Assembly (NCBI GenBank): GCA_902803255.1
Contig: CADCPG010000236.1
Span: 1 to 16,470 of the forward strand
DNA from: an uncultured Ruminococcus sp.
Lineage (GTDB): Bacteria > Bacillota > Clostridia > Oscillospirales > CAG-272
DNA: 16,470 nucleotides
Direction: 5' to 3'
Numbering within the stretch: position 1 is the first letter of the stretch; the number at the start of each line of letters is the position of its first letter. Of this stretch, positions 6,726 to 16,470 are shown piece after piece. A model generated the notes under the pieces. That model worked only from the letters and a program-made list of their open reading frames with translations, searched no databases and was not told the DNA's origin. The position numbers and the translations under genes were made by a program.

Positions 6726-7217
6726 TCAGAAGATTGCTGCCAAACCGTACGAGATAAGTGTCATGACGGTGCCCGCGATGAGCAGACCGATGAAAGCCGA
6801 CAGCATCGCGCGCCAGAATTTTTCACCGATGAAAGCGCAGACGAGGGCGCCGGTCCAGCCGCCCGTCATGGGAAGCGGGATGGCGACGAACAGGCAGATG
6901 CCCCAGAAGGCGTACTTCTCTATCTTCGGGCGGTTCTTTTCGGCCTTTCTCGTGAGCCAGTCGGAGATTTTCACAAAGAATCTCACCCGCGAGCGGCCCA
7001 TCCACTCGATGACTTTAGTGACGAACAGAAGGATCACGGGGATGGGGAGCATGTTGCCCGCGATCGCGAGCAGGAAGGTCTGCCACCACGGCAGCCCGAG
7101 CGTCGCTCCGAGCGGTATGCCGCCTCTGAGCTCTATGACCGGTATCATCGAGCAGAAGAAAACGCACAGTTCCCTGCCCACCGTTTCGAGGAAGAAATGT
7201 TCTATCGCCTGGATCAT
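6726..7217 (-). CDS. Small membrane protein, COG2426 / Sm_multidrug_ex family
   Basis: A 163-aa, very hydrophobic protein resembling the COG2426 'small multi-drug export' family. The N-terminal half has the pattern IPVIELRGGIPLG after the first membrane segment and the C-terminal half has AIPLPMTGGWTGA, both typical of that family. Around four membrane segments flank a basic cytoplasmic loop (about residues 74-101). The family name rests on limited data and the true substrate is unknown. ATG at 7217 has a weak GGA about 9 nt upstream. It lies 96 nt behind ribU with no promoter or U-tailed terminator between, so it should be transcribed from the FMN riboswitch. That suggests, but does not prove, a link with flavin transport. 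Confidence 0.82.
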   Translation of the reverse strand: MIQAIEHFFLETVGRELCVFFCSMIPVIELRGGIPLGATLGLPWWQTFLLAIAGNMLPIPVILLFVTKVIEWMGRSRVRFFVKISDWLTRKAEKNRPKIEKYAFWGICLFVAIPLPMTGGWTGALVCAFIGEKFWRAMLSAFIGLLIAGTVMTLISYGLAAIF

Positions 7218-7313
7218 TTTTCGGTTCCGTTGAGTGAATTTCTCTTTAGCATTCCGCGTTCCCGTCTCCGTCTCCGTCCCGGTCCCATGCTTTCCGTCTC
7301 CGCCGGAGGCGCG

Positions 7314-7931
7314 TTATCTCCCGCTTTCTGCCTCTCCTTTCTTTTTCCCTTTGAGAAAGGGGGAGAGGTGCTTGTAGAGCAGGAAGGTTATGAGCGAATC
7401 GACAGCCCCCTTAACGAAAGTGAACGGAAGGTTGAAGATCAGCAGGCAGGAGACGAGTCCGTCGACCGACGGAAGAATCTTCTGATACGCGCCTATGATA
7501 GCCTCCATGGGCATCAGTTTCGAGTAGGCGGGATAAACGATGAAAAAGTTGATCGGAAAGCTCGCGGCGGCCATGAGAAGCGTGCCGGAGACCATTCCGA
7601 TGAGGGCGCCGCCCCGGTTTTTCCTGAAGCGGTATATCAGTCCCGCCGGAAGGACGAAGCAGATCCCGATGAAGAAATTGGCCAGCTCGCCGACTCCCCC
7701 GGTCATTGAGGACGGGAGCTTGACGAGATTCTTGATGAGGCAGACCGCCAGTCCCTCGACGGGACCGACGCCGAACGCGGCGATGAGCGCCGGAAGTTCG
7801 GAAAAATCGAATTTGATGAACGAAGGTATGATCGGGATCGGAAACTCGAGATACATGAGTATCACGGCGATCGCCGCGAGTATTCCGGTCACTGTAAGTC
7901 TCCTCGCCGGAGACATTTCATTTTTAGACAC
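7314..7931 (-). CDS. ribU: ECF transporter S component, riboflavin-specific RibU
   Basis: A 205-aa membrane protein with about six hydrophobic segments, the substrate-binding S subunit of an energy-coupling factor importer. The RibU pattern is visible: FDFSELPALIAAFGVGP (41-57), then LIKNLVKL and TGGVGELANFFIG (77-89). The EcfA and EcfT subunits are not in the window and would be shared. The start is GTG at 7931: AGGGGG lies 9 nt upstream, whereas the ATG six codons in (7916) would be too far away. That ribosome-binding site lies inside the 3' arm of the riboswitch terminator. An FMN aptamer directly upstream supports riboflavin as the substrate and repression by FMN. Confidence 0.94.
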   Translation of the reverse strand: MSKNEMSPARRLTVTGILAAIAVILMYLEFPIPIIPSFIKFDFSELPALIAAFGVGPVEGLAVCLIKNLVKLPSSMTGGVGELANFFIGICFVLPAGLIYRFRKNRGGALIGMVSGTLLMAAASFPINFFIVYPAYSKLMPMEAIIGAYQKILPSVDGLVSCLLIFNLPFTFVKGAVDSLITFLLYKHLSPFLKGKKKGEAESGR

Positions 7932-7934
7932 AGT

Positions 7935-7954
7935 AAAAAACCCCCTTCCGGGGG
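7935..7954 (-). terminator. FMN-controlled terminator that also holds the ribU ribosome-binding site
   Basis: The minus strand reads CCCCC-GGAA-GGGGG followed by TTTTTT. The 3' arm GGGGG (with GGAA of the loop) is also the Shine-Dalgarno for the GTG start 9 nt on. A competing antiterminator pairs GGGAGAATA (7984-7976, including the 3' side of aptamer P1) with TATTCTCCC (7960-7952), which takes three of the five C residues of the terminator. FMN-stabilised P1 should release the C run and allow the hairpin. Confidence 0.88.
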
Positions 7955-7975
7955 AGAATATTTCCGCGCATACGG

Positions 7976-8085
7976 TATTCTCCCATCCCGACTTTACGGT
8001 CGGTGCATGGATCTCACATGCTCGGCCGTCCGAAGGACGGTTCGCGGACTATACCGCCGGTACTGGATCTCACAGTTCCCGAATA
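7976..8085 (-). ncRNA. FMN riboswitch (RFN element) aptamer
   Basis: The minus strand carries the RFN core in order: P1 5' arm TATTC with CGGG after it (8085-8077), GTGAGATCC, ACCGGCGGTATAGTCCGCGA, a variable hairpin CCGTCC-TTC-GGACGG, GCATGTGAGATCCATGC, ACCGAC, AAAGTC, GGATGGGAGAATA. P1 closes as TATTC/GAATA (8085-8081 with 7980-7976). In the last helix the usual GACGG/CC pairing appears as GACCG/CGG, a compensatory change that supports a real RNA. It sits directly before ribU. Confidence 0.95.
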
Positions 8086-8087
8086 GT

Positions 8088-8096
8088 ATTATAACA
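8088..8096 (-). promoter_or_regulatory. Extended -10 promoter of the ribU operon
   Basis: The minus strand reads TGTTATAAT (8096-8088), a perfect extended -10 (TGnTATAAT). No acceptable -35 is present at 16-18 bp; that region holds a near-perfect palindrome. Transcription would start near 8081, right at the beginning of the FMN aptamer. Confidence 0.8.
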
Positions 8097-8100
8097 GTGC

Positions 8101-8121
8101 CCCGGCACGCATGCGTCCGGG
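8101..8121. repeat. 21-bp near-perfect palindrome over the ribU -35 region
   Basis: CCCGG and CCGGG arms (8101-8105 and 8117-8121) enclose the perfect 10-bp palindrome ACGCATGCGT (8107-8116), with one unpaired C. Relative to the predicted start near 8081 it covers -20 to -40, where a -35 box should be. It may be an operator or activator site, or a structural part of the tuf 3' region. No known regulator motif is recognised. Confidence 0.5.
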
Positions 8122-8123
8122 AG

Positions 8124-8168
8124 CTGTTTCCCGCCGGCGTCGGCCGCACGGCGGAAAACAGGTTTTTT
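8124..8168 (+). terminator. Terminator-like hairpin on the plus strand, facing tuf
   Basis: Arms CTGTTTCCCGCCG (8124-8136) and CGGCGGAAAACAG (8149-8161) form a 13-bp stem with one mismatch position. It is followed on the plus strand by G and TTTTTT (8163-8168). No plus-strand gene ends here, so it would stop transcription running antisense into tuf. On the minus strand the same stem lacks a U-tract. It might instead be part of the tuf 3' end. Confidence 0.5.
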
Positions 8169-8198
8169 GCCGGACGTGCGGATGGCACGTCCGGCAAA
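8166..8198 (-). terminator. Long perfect hairpin after tuf, without a U-tract
   Basis: A perfect 14-bp stem (TTTGCCGGACGTGC / GCACGTCCGGCAAA) with a 5-nt loop begins 19 nt after the tuf stop. On the minus strand A residues follow, not U, so classic intrinsic termination is not supported. It is probably the 3' end structure of the str operon message, through processing, exonuclease blocking or factor-dependent termination. Confidence 0.55.
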
Positions 8199-8217
8199 TA
8201 AGCGACGCCGCTGAAGA

Positions 8218-9423
8218 TCAGCCGAGGATCTCGGAGACGACGCCCGAACCGACGGTCCTGCCGCCTTCGCGGATAGCGAAGCGGAGTCCGTTCTCGCAGG
8301 CGATGGGCGTGATGAGTTCAACGGTGAACTCCACGTTGTCGCCCGGGCGGCACATCTCGACGCCCTCAGGGAGCTCGATGGTGCCGGTAACGTCGGTCGT
8401 TCTGAAATAGAACTGAGGTCTGTAGCCCGATACGAAGGGTTTCTTGCGTCCGCCTTCCTTCTCGGTCAGTACGTAGACCTGGCCTTTGAATTTGGTGTGA
8501 GGATGGACCGATCCGGGTTTGCAGAGGACCTGACCGCGCTCAATCTCGTCCTTGGCAACGCCGCGGAGGAGGCAGCCGATGTTGTCGCCGGCCTCAGCCT
8601 GCGGAAGGAGCTTGTGGAACATCTCGACGCCGGTCACGACGACGGTGCGGCGCTCTTCGGTAAGACCGATGATCTCGACGGGGTCGGAGACCTTGACGGT
8701 TCCTCTCTCGACACGGCCGGTAGCGACTGTGCCGCGGCCGGAGATCGAGAAGACGTCCTCAACGGGCATCAGGAACGGGAGATCGGACTTGCGCTCAGGG
8801 GTCGGGATGTAGGAGTCGACGGCATCCATGAGTTCTCTGATGGAGTCATACACGGGGTCGTTCGGATCCTTGGAGGGAGACTCGAGGGCGTCACGGGCGG
8901 AGCCGCGGATGATCGGAATGTCATCGCCCGGGAAATCGTACTCGGAGAGGAGGTCGCGGACTTCCATCTCAACGAGGTCGAGGAGCTCGGGGTCATCGAC
9001 GAGGTCGGTCTTGTTCATGTAGACGACGATCGCGGGAACGCCGACCTGACGGGCGAGCAGAACGTGCTCGCGGGTCTGCTGAAGAGGTCCGTCGGTTCCG
9101 GCAACGACCAGGATGGCGCCGTCCATCTGAGCAGCACCGGTGATCATGTTCTTAACATAGTCGGCGTGCCCGGGGCAGTCAACGTGAGCATAGTGACGTG
9201 CTGCGGTCTCATACTCTACGTGACGGGTGTTGATTGTGATACCTCTTGCTTTCTCTTCGGGAGCGTTGTCGATCTGGTCATAGGCCATGAACTCGATTTT
9301 ATCGTTTCCGAGTGAGAGGTACTTGGTGATAGCAGCGGTAAGAGTGGTCTTGCCGTGGTCAACGTGACCGATGGTGCCGATGTTTACATGCGGCTTGGTG
9401 CGTTCGAACGTTGCTTTTGCCAT
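8218..9423 (-). CDS. tuf: Elongation factor Tu
   Basis: A 401-aa EF-Tu, the GTPase that delivers aminoacyl-tRNA to the ribosome. G motifs are GHVDHGKT (19-26), RGITINT (60-66), DCPGH (82-86) and NKTD (137-140); domains 2 and 3 are complete, ending EGGRTVGSGVVSEILG. The ATG has GGAGG 9 nt upstream. It is the last gene of the str operon, 51 nt after fusA. Unlike many Bacillota, no rpsJ or S10 operon follows; the message ends in hairpins and a flavin operon begins. The stretch AGTDGPLQQ (108-116) departs from the usual AADGPMPQ. Residues linked to kirromycin sensitivity that I could align (Gln124, Tyr160 and Gln329 in E. coli numbering) are retained. Confidence 0.99.
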   Translation of the reverse strand: MAKATFERTKPHVNIGTIGHVDHGKTTLTAAITKYLSLGNDKIEFMAYDQIDNAPEEKARGITINTRHVEYETAARHYAHVDCPGHADYVKNMITGAAQMDGAILVVAGTDGPLQQTREHVLLARQVGVPAIVVYMNKTDLVDDPELLDLVEMEVRDLLSEYDFPGDDIPIIRGSARDALESPSKDPNDPVYDSIRELMDAVDSYIPTPERKSDLPFLMPVEDVFSISGRGTVATGRVERGTVKVSDPVEIIGLTEERRTVVVTGVEMFHKLLPQAEAGDNIGCLLRGVAKDEIERGQVLCKPGSVHPHTKFKGQVYVLTEKEGGRKKPFVSGYRPQFYFRTTDVTGTIELPEGVEMCRPGDNVEFTVELITPIACENGLRFAIREGGRTVGSGVVSEILG

Positions 9424-9474
9424 TGGATGTTTCCTCCGTGTTATTTCTTTAAATAATTGTTGCTGAAATGCGGG

Positions 9475-11553
9475 TCAGGCGTTTTTGCCCGACACGATTT
9501 TTTCCATAATGGATTTGGGTACCTCGGCGAAATGGCTCGGCTCCATCGAGAACTGACCGCGTCCCTGAGTGCGGGAGCGAAGGTCGGTCGAATAGCCGAA
9601 CATGTTGGAGAGAGGAACGTTGGCCGTTATCTCCCACACGCCGCCCGACTGGGTGTCCTGAGAGAGGATGGTGCCGCGTCTGCCGACCAGATCGCCCGTG
9701 ACTCCGCCCATGTAGTCGTCCGGCACTATGACCGTGACCTTCATGATGGGCTCGGTTAGCACGGGATCCGCCTTGCGCATGGCCTCCTTGAACGCCATCG
9801 ATCCGGCGATCTTGAAAGCGAGCTCGGACGAGTCGACCTCGTGGAACGAACCGTCGAACAGAGTCACATTGACATCGACCACGTTGTAGCCGGCGAGAAC
9901 GCCGCTCTGCATGGCGGATCTGATACCTTCGTCGACCGACGGAATGAATTCCTTCGGAATGACGCCTCCGACGATCTCGTTGAAGAAGTGGTATCCGGAG
10001 CCGGGCTCGGCGGGCTCTATGCGGATCTTGACGTGACCGTACTGTCCGTGACCGCCTGTCTGTCTCGCGTACTTGCACTCCTGTTCGACCGTCTTCCTGA
10101 TCGTCTCCTTGTAGGCGACGTGAGGCTTGCCTATGTTGGCCTCGACCTTGAACTCGCGCAGAAGTCTGTCGACGATTATCTCAAGGTGGAGCTCGCCCAT
10201 GCCGGCGATGATGGTCTGTCCCGTCTCCTCGTCGGTGTAGGTCCGGAATGTCGGGTCCTCCTCGGCGAGTTTGGCGAGAGCTTCGGTCATCTTTTCCTGT
10301 CCGGCGCGGGTCTTGGGCTCGATCGCAACTCTTATGACGGGTTCGGGAAACTCCATCGATTCAAGTATCAGGGGGGCGTTTTCGTCGCAAAGCGTGTCAC
10401 CCGTCGTGGTGTTCTTGACGGCGACCACGGCCGCGATGTCGCCCGAATAAACGACGTCAAGGTCGTGTCTCGCGTTGGCGTGCATCTGAACGATGCGCCC
10501 CATGCGCTCGCGCTTGCCCTTTGTGGCGTTCCAGACCGTGTCGCCCGCCTTCAGCGTCCCGGAATATACCCGGAAGAAGCAGAGCTTGCCGACGAAGGGG
10601 TCGGTCATGATCTTGAACGCGAGGGCTGAGAAAGGTCCCTCGTCCGAGGCTACTCTCTCTTCGGACTCCTCGGTCTTCGGGTTGATACCGGTGATCGGGG
10701 GGACGTCGAGAGGCGACGGCAGATAGTCGATTATGGCGTCGAGGAGTTTCTGTACGCCTTTGTTCTTGAAAGACGTTCCGCATACGACCGGGACCAGATG
10801 GTTCGCGAGAGTCGCCTTGCGGATCGCGGTCTTGATTTCCTCTTTGGTTATTTCCTCGCCGGAAAGATACTTTTCAAACAGATCCTCGTCGACCTCGGCG
10901 GCCGATTCGATCATCTGGCTGCGGTATCTTTCGGCTTCTTCGCGCATATCTTCGGGCACCGGCTCGACTCTCATGTCCTTGCCGAGATCGTCGTAATAGA
11001 TATCGGCTTCCATGTTGATCAGGTCGATGATCCCGCGGAATCCGTCCTCCTTGCCAATCGGGAGCTGTATCGGGACGGGGTTGGCAGCCAGCCTGTCCTT
11101 CATCATCTCCACGACACGGAAGAAATTGGCGCCCGTGATGTCCATCTTGTTGACGTACGCGAGACGGGGTACCCCGTATTTGCTCGCCTGTCTCCAGACA
11201 GTTTCGGACTGGGGCTCGACTCCGCCTTTTGCGCAGAACACGGCGACGGCTCCGTCAAGTACTCTGAGCGAACGCTCGACCTCGACGGTGAAGTCAACGT
11301 GCCCGGGAGTGTCTATGATATTGATGCGCATGCCCTTCCAGTGGCAGGTGGTGGCGGCAGACGTTATCGTGATGCCGCGCTCCTTTTCCTGCTCCATCCA
11401 GTCCATCGTCGCATCGCCGTCATGAGTTTCTCCGAGCCGGTGATTAATTCCCGTGTAGAACAGAATTCTTTCGGTCGTAGTCGTCTTACCGGCATCGATA
11501 TGCGCCATGATGCCGATGTTACGCGTACGCTCGAGCGAATATTCTCTTGGCAT
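9475..11553 (-). CDS. fusA: Elongation factor G
   Basis: A 692-aa EF-G of normal length, the GTPase that drives translocation of tRNA and mRNA on the ribosome and helps recycling with RRF. GTPase motifs are AHIDAGKTT (17-25), RGITITSAA (59-67), DTPGH (81-85) and NKMD (135-138). Domain III carries GMGELHLEI, and domain IV has GGHGQYGHV, which leads into the tip region. The ATG is preceded by AAGGAG with suitable spacing. It lies 71 nt after rpsG and 51 nt before tuf, as in the classic str operon. No sign of a paralogous tetracycline-protection protein: it is a full canonical EF-G. Confidence 0.99.
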   Translation of the reverse strand: MPREYSLERTRNIGIMAHIDAGKTTTTERILFYTGINHRLGETHDGDATMDWMEQEKERGITITSAATTCHWKGMRINIIDTPGHVDFTVEVERSLRVLDGAVAVFCAKGGVEPQSETVWRQASKYGVPRLAYVNKMDITGANFFRVVEMMKDRLAANPVPIQLPIGKEDGFRGIIDLINMEADIYYDDLGKDMRVEPVPEDMREEAERYRSQMIESAAEVDEDLFEKYLSGEEITKEEIKTAIRKATLANHLVPVVCGTSFKNKGVQKLLDAIIDYLPSPLDVPPITGINPKTEESEERVASDEGPFSALAFKIMTDPFVGKLCFFRVYSGTLKAGDTVWNATKGKRERMGRIVQMHANARHDLDVVYSGDIAAVVAVKNTTTGDTLCDENAPLILESMEFPEPVIRVAIEPKTRAGQEKMTEALAKLAEEDPTFRTYTDEETGQTIIAGMGELHLEIIVDRLLREFKVEANIGKPHVAYKETIRKTVEQECKYARQTGGHGQYGHVKIRIEPAEPGSGYHFFNEIVGGVIPKEFIPSVDEGIRSAMQSGVLAGYNVVDVNVTLFDGSFHEVDSSELAFKIAGSMAFKEAMRKADPVLTEPIMKVTVIVPDDYMGGVTGDLVGRRGTILSQDTQSGGVWEITANVPLSNMFGYSTDLRSRTQGRGQFSMEPSHFAEVPKSIMEKIVSGKNA

Positions 11554-11584
11554 TAAAAGAACTCCTTAATAGTGCTGTTTTCTT

Positions 11585-11607
11585 CCTGCCGGGGACGCCC
11601 CGGCAGG
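11585..11607 (-). other. Perfect intercistronic hairpin between rpsG and fusA
   Basis: A 10-bp perfect stem (CCTGCCGGGG / CCCCGGCAGG) with a 3-nt loop fills the short rpsG-fusA gap. It is followed on the minus strand by AAGAAAAC, so it is not an intrinsic terminator. It ends 31 nt before the fusA start and may protect or punctuate the polycistronic message. Confidence 0.5.
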
Positions 11608-11624
11608 CAAAGGGATGCAGCGGA

Positions 11625-12095
11625 TCAATATCTGTAATGTGCAAACGCCTTGTTTGCTTCCGCCATCCTGTGTGTCTCTTCTTTTTTCTTGAACGCGCCG
11701 CCGGCGTTGTTTGTCGCGTCAATTATTTCCGCGGCAAGTCTGTCGGACATCGTGCGTTCTCCGCGCTTTCTGGCGAATCCAACCATCCAGCGGAGCCCGA
11801 GCGTCTGGCGTCTGTCGGCTCTTACTTCGAGCGGTACCTGATAGGTGGAACCGCCGACACGGCGGGCCTTGACCTCCAGTACGGGGCTCACGTTTTCAAG
11901 CGCGGCGACAAAGACCTCAAGCGGATTTTTCCCGGTCTTGGATTCGACCTGGGCAAAAGCGTCGTAGACTATCGTCTGGGCGACGCCCTTCTTGCCGTCA
12001 AGCATAAGGTTGTTGATAAGCTTGGTGACCAGCTTTGATTTGTAAAGCGGATCCGGCAGAACATCTCTTTTGGATATACGGCCTCTTCTCGACAC
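11625..12095 (-). CDS. rpsG: 30S ribosomal protein S7
   Basis: 156 aa, the standard bacterial S7 length; it binds the 3' major domain of 16S rRNA and nucleates assembly of the small-subunit head. The family pattern runs throughout: SRRGRISKRDVLPDP at the N-terminus, LINNLMLDGKKGVAQ, VLEVKARRVGGSTYQVP, RRQTLGLRWMVGFAR and MAEANKAFAHYRY at the end. I chose GTG at 12095 because AGGAGG lies 8 nt upstream and the protein then starts as in other S7s; upstream in-frame ATG/TTG codons would put that site inside the gene. It is separated from rpsL by a rather long 153-nt gap. Confidence 0.98.
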   Translation of the reverse strand: MSRRGRISKRDVLPDPLYKSKLVTKLINNLMLDGKKGVAQTIVYDAFAQVESKTGKNPLEVFVAALENVSPVLEVKARRVGGSTYQVPLEVRADRRQTLGLRWMVGFARKRGERTMSDRLAAEIIDATNNAGGAFKKKEETHRMAEANKAFAHYRY

Positions 12096-12248
12096 TGTAC
12101 TTCCCTCCTTCATCAAATTTGAATGAAATCACAGGTACTCAAAAGCATATAAAATTTCTTCTGTCTGTCAGCGCGGCCGCGTTTCGATCTGCGTAACACA
12201 AATTAAACCGTGACAAGCACTGTATATGCTGCAATACCTTACGCCGGA

Positions 12249-12662
12249 TTATTTCTTCGGCGTCTTTGTTCCGTATTTGGAACGGGCCTGCCTGCGGGCG
12301 GAAACACCCTGGGCATCAAGCGTGCCGCGTATGATGTGGTACCTGACGCCCGGCAGATCGCGGACTCTTCCGCCCCTGATAAGGACGACGGAGTGCTCCT
12401 GCAGATTGTGACCTTCGCCCGGGATATAGGTCGTGGCCTCGAGACCGTTCGTAAGACGCACTCTGGCGATCTTGCGCATGGCCGAGTTCGGCTTTTTCGG
12501 GCTGGTCGTGGTGACCTTGGTGCATACGCCGCGCTTCTGCGGAGAGGGGAGATCGGTCGATGCGTTCTTTATGGTGTTGAAACCGCTCTGAAGCACCGGG
12601 GCCTTGGACTTGTAGATCTTGTCGTTTCTTCCCTGCCTGACAAGCTGGTTAAAGGTCGGCAT
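12249..12662 (-). CDS. rpsL: 30S ribosomal protein S12 with Arg101 (E. coli Lys88 position)
   Basis: 137 aa, the Bacillota-length S12, an essential part of the decoding centre. Conserved segments include PQKRGVCTKV, SPKKPNSAMRK, LTNGLEATTYIPGEGHNLQEHS and DLPGVRYHIIRG. Aligned to E. coli and B. subtilis, the loop normally reading GGRVKDLPGVR reads GGRVRDLPGVR: codon 101 (12362-12360) is CGC, Arg in place of the Lys88 equivalent. Lys56 (E. coli Lys43) is kept. The ATG at 12662 has AGGAGG upstream with about 12 nt spacing; a longer in-frame extension upstream would cover the leader and is rejected. First gene of the str operon, behind a consensus promoter. Confidence 0.98.
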   Translation of the reverse strand: MPTFNQLVRQGRNDKIYKSKAPVLQSGFNTIKNASTDLPSPQKRGVCTKVTTTSPKKPNSAMRKIARVRLTNGLEATTYIPGEGHNLQEHSVVLIRGGRVRDLPGVRYHIIRGTLDAQGVSARRQARSKYGTKTPKK

Positions 12663-12777
12663 TACTCTTTGCTTCCTCCTTCTTTTAAAATGTGTTACGC
12701 GGTACGCTGCCATGTAACCGCGGATCACTTCTGAAAAGGCGACGCGCCGCAAAGGGACAGCCGCCTTGGCAAAAGAC
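12663..12777 (-). other. 5' leader of the str operon
   Basis: About 115 nt from the predicted start near 12777 to the rpsL ATG. It contains a 6-bp hairpin AAGGCG...CGCCTT (12767-12762 with 12741-12736), followed by only four U, and a second CGCGGT...ACCGCG hairpin nearer the ribosome-binding site. Either could serve in leader attenuation or protein binding, but neither matches a known motif. No small gene is visible; in particular the L7Ae-like gene often found between rpoC and rpsL is absent. Confidence 0.4.
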
Positions 12778-12782
12778 AAAAT

Positions 12783-12811
12783 ATTATATCATTAATGCGA
12801 AATTTTGTCAA
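12783..12811 (-). promoter_or_regulatory. Consensus sigma-A promoter of the str operon
   Basis: On the minus strand TTGACA (12811-12806) and TATAAT (12788-12783) are separated by exactly 17 bp, and TGA precedes the -10 to give an extended -10 as well. It is the strongest promoter in the window, fitting a ribosomal operon. The AT-rich promoter stands out from the GC-rich surroundings. It shows that rpsL-tuf can be transcribed independently of rpoBC. Confidence 0.95.
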
Positions 12812-12899
12812 GATTAGCGTTTTCCGGGCGAAAAAATCTCTCTTTTGCACAAACTTGGACCGCCGCCCGGTAAAATAGTTGAGCAACATGACATCACAT

Positions 12900-12940
12900 C
12901 GCCGCGCGCACGCGGGGGTATCCCCGCCGTGCGCGCGGCG
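12900..12940 (-). terminator. Large GC hairpin after rpoC, without a U-tract
   Basis: Perfect 13-bp arms (CGCCGCGCGCACG / CGTGCGCGCGGCG) continue with a further GC-rich inner stem broken by one bulge and close on a small loop. It begins 20 nt after the rpoC stop. The minus strand continues ATGTGATGTCATG, with no U-run, so intrinsic termination is uncertain. It probably marks the 3' end of the rpoBC message. Confidence 0.55.
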
Positions 12941-12960
12941 CGGCGCCGGTGCGCGTTCTG

Positions 12961-16470
<3,510 letters not shown>

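Noticed and set aside
7255..7300. Short GTCTCC-type tandem repeat between ribU and the COG2426 gene
   Set aside because: Only two to three imperfect 6-bp units; likely slippage in GC-rich spacer, with no sign of function.
12096..12248. Possible internal promoter in the long rpsL-rpsG gap
   Set aside because: AT-rich pieces such as CTGACA and TATATG occur but the spacing (14 bp) is wrong; no convincing promoter or known regulatory RNA seen.
12663..12960. Checked for an L7Ae-like small ribosomal protein gene between rpoC and rpsL
   Set aside because: No suitable minus-strand frame; the gap is filled by a hairpin, promoter and leader.

Overview
The window is a compact, GC-rich stretch of bacterial housekeeping chromosome. 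All eleven recognisable genes lie on the minus strand, so transcription runs from high to low coordinates. The gene types point to Bacillota, most likely a GC-rich Clostridia lineage. These are the rpoC-rpsL-rpsG-fusA-tuf order, a SAM-I riboswitch on metK, an FMN riboswitch on an ECF RibU subunit, RecD2 and ComFC. No finer taxonomic rank can be supported from the sequence alone.

In the direction of transcription: (1) the 3' part of rpoC, open at the right edge and ending at 12961 with a long GC hairpin; (2) a str operon, rpsL-rpsG-fusA-tuf (12662-8218), driven by a fully consensus sigma-A promoter (TTGACA-17-TATAAT), with none of the S10-operon genes after tuf; (3) an FMN riboswitch followed by ribU and a small COG2426-type membrane protein (8093-6726); (4) a SAM-I riboswitch followed by metK, recD2 and comFC (6643-2041), three genes overlapped through TTGA stop/start junctions; (5) mreB and mntP (1981-73) behind their own promoter. 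At the left edge a -35-like TTGACA with phased A-tracts suggests a promoter for the next minus-strand gene, outside the window.

There is no mobile element, CRISPR array, tRNA or rRNA, and I do not see an undescribed multi-gene system. The best signals are regulatory or allelic. Ribosomal protein S12 natively carries Arg at the position of E. coli Lys88, a known streptomycin-resistance substitution. The FMN riboswitch terminator contains the ribU ribosome-binding site in its 3' arm, with a clear competing antiterminator. A DNA helicase and a competence-type protein appear to be placed under SAM control. Translation starts in the metK operon are overlapping TTGA. Several intergenic regions carry long perfect hairpins without a U-tract on the coding strand, and one of them looks like a terminator facing antisense transcription of tuf.
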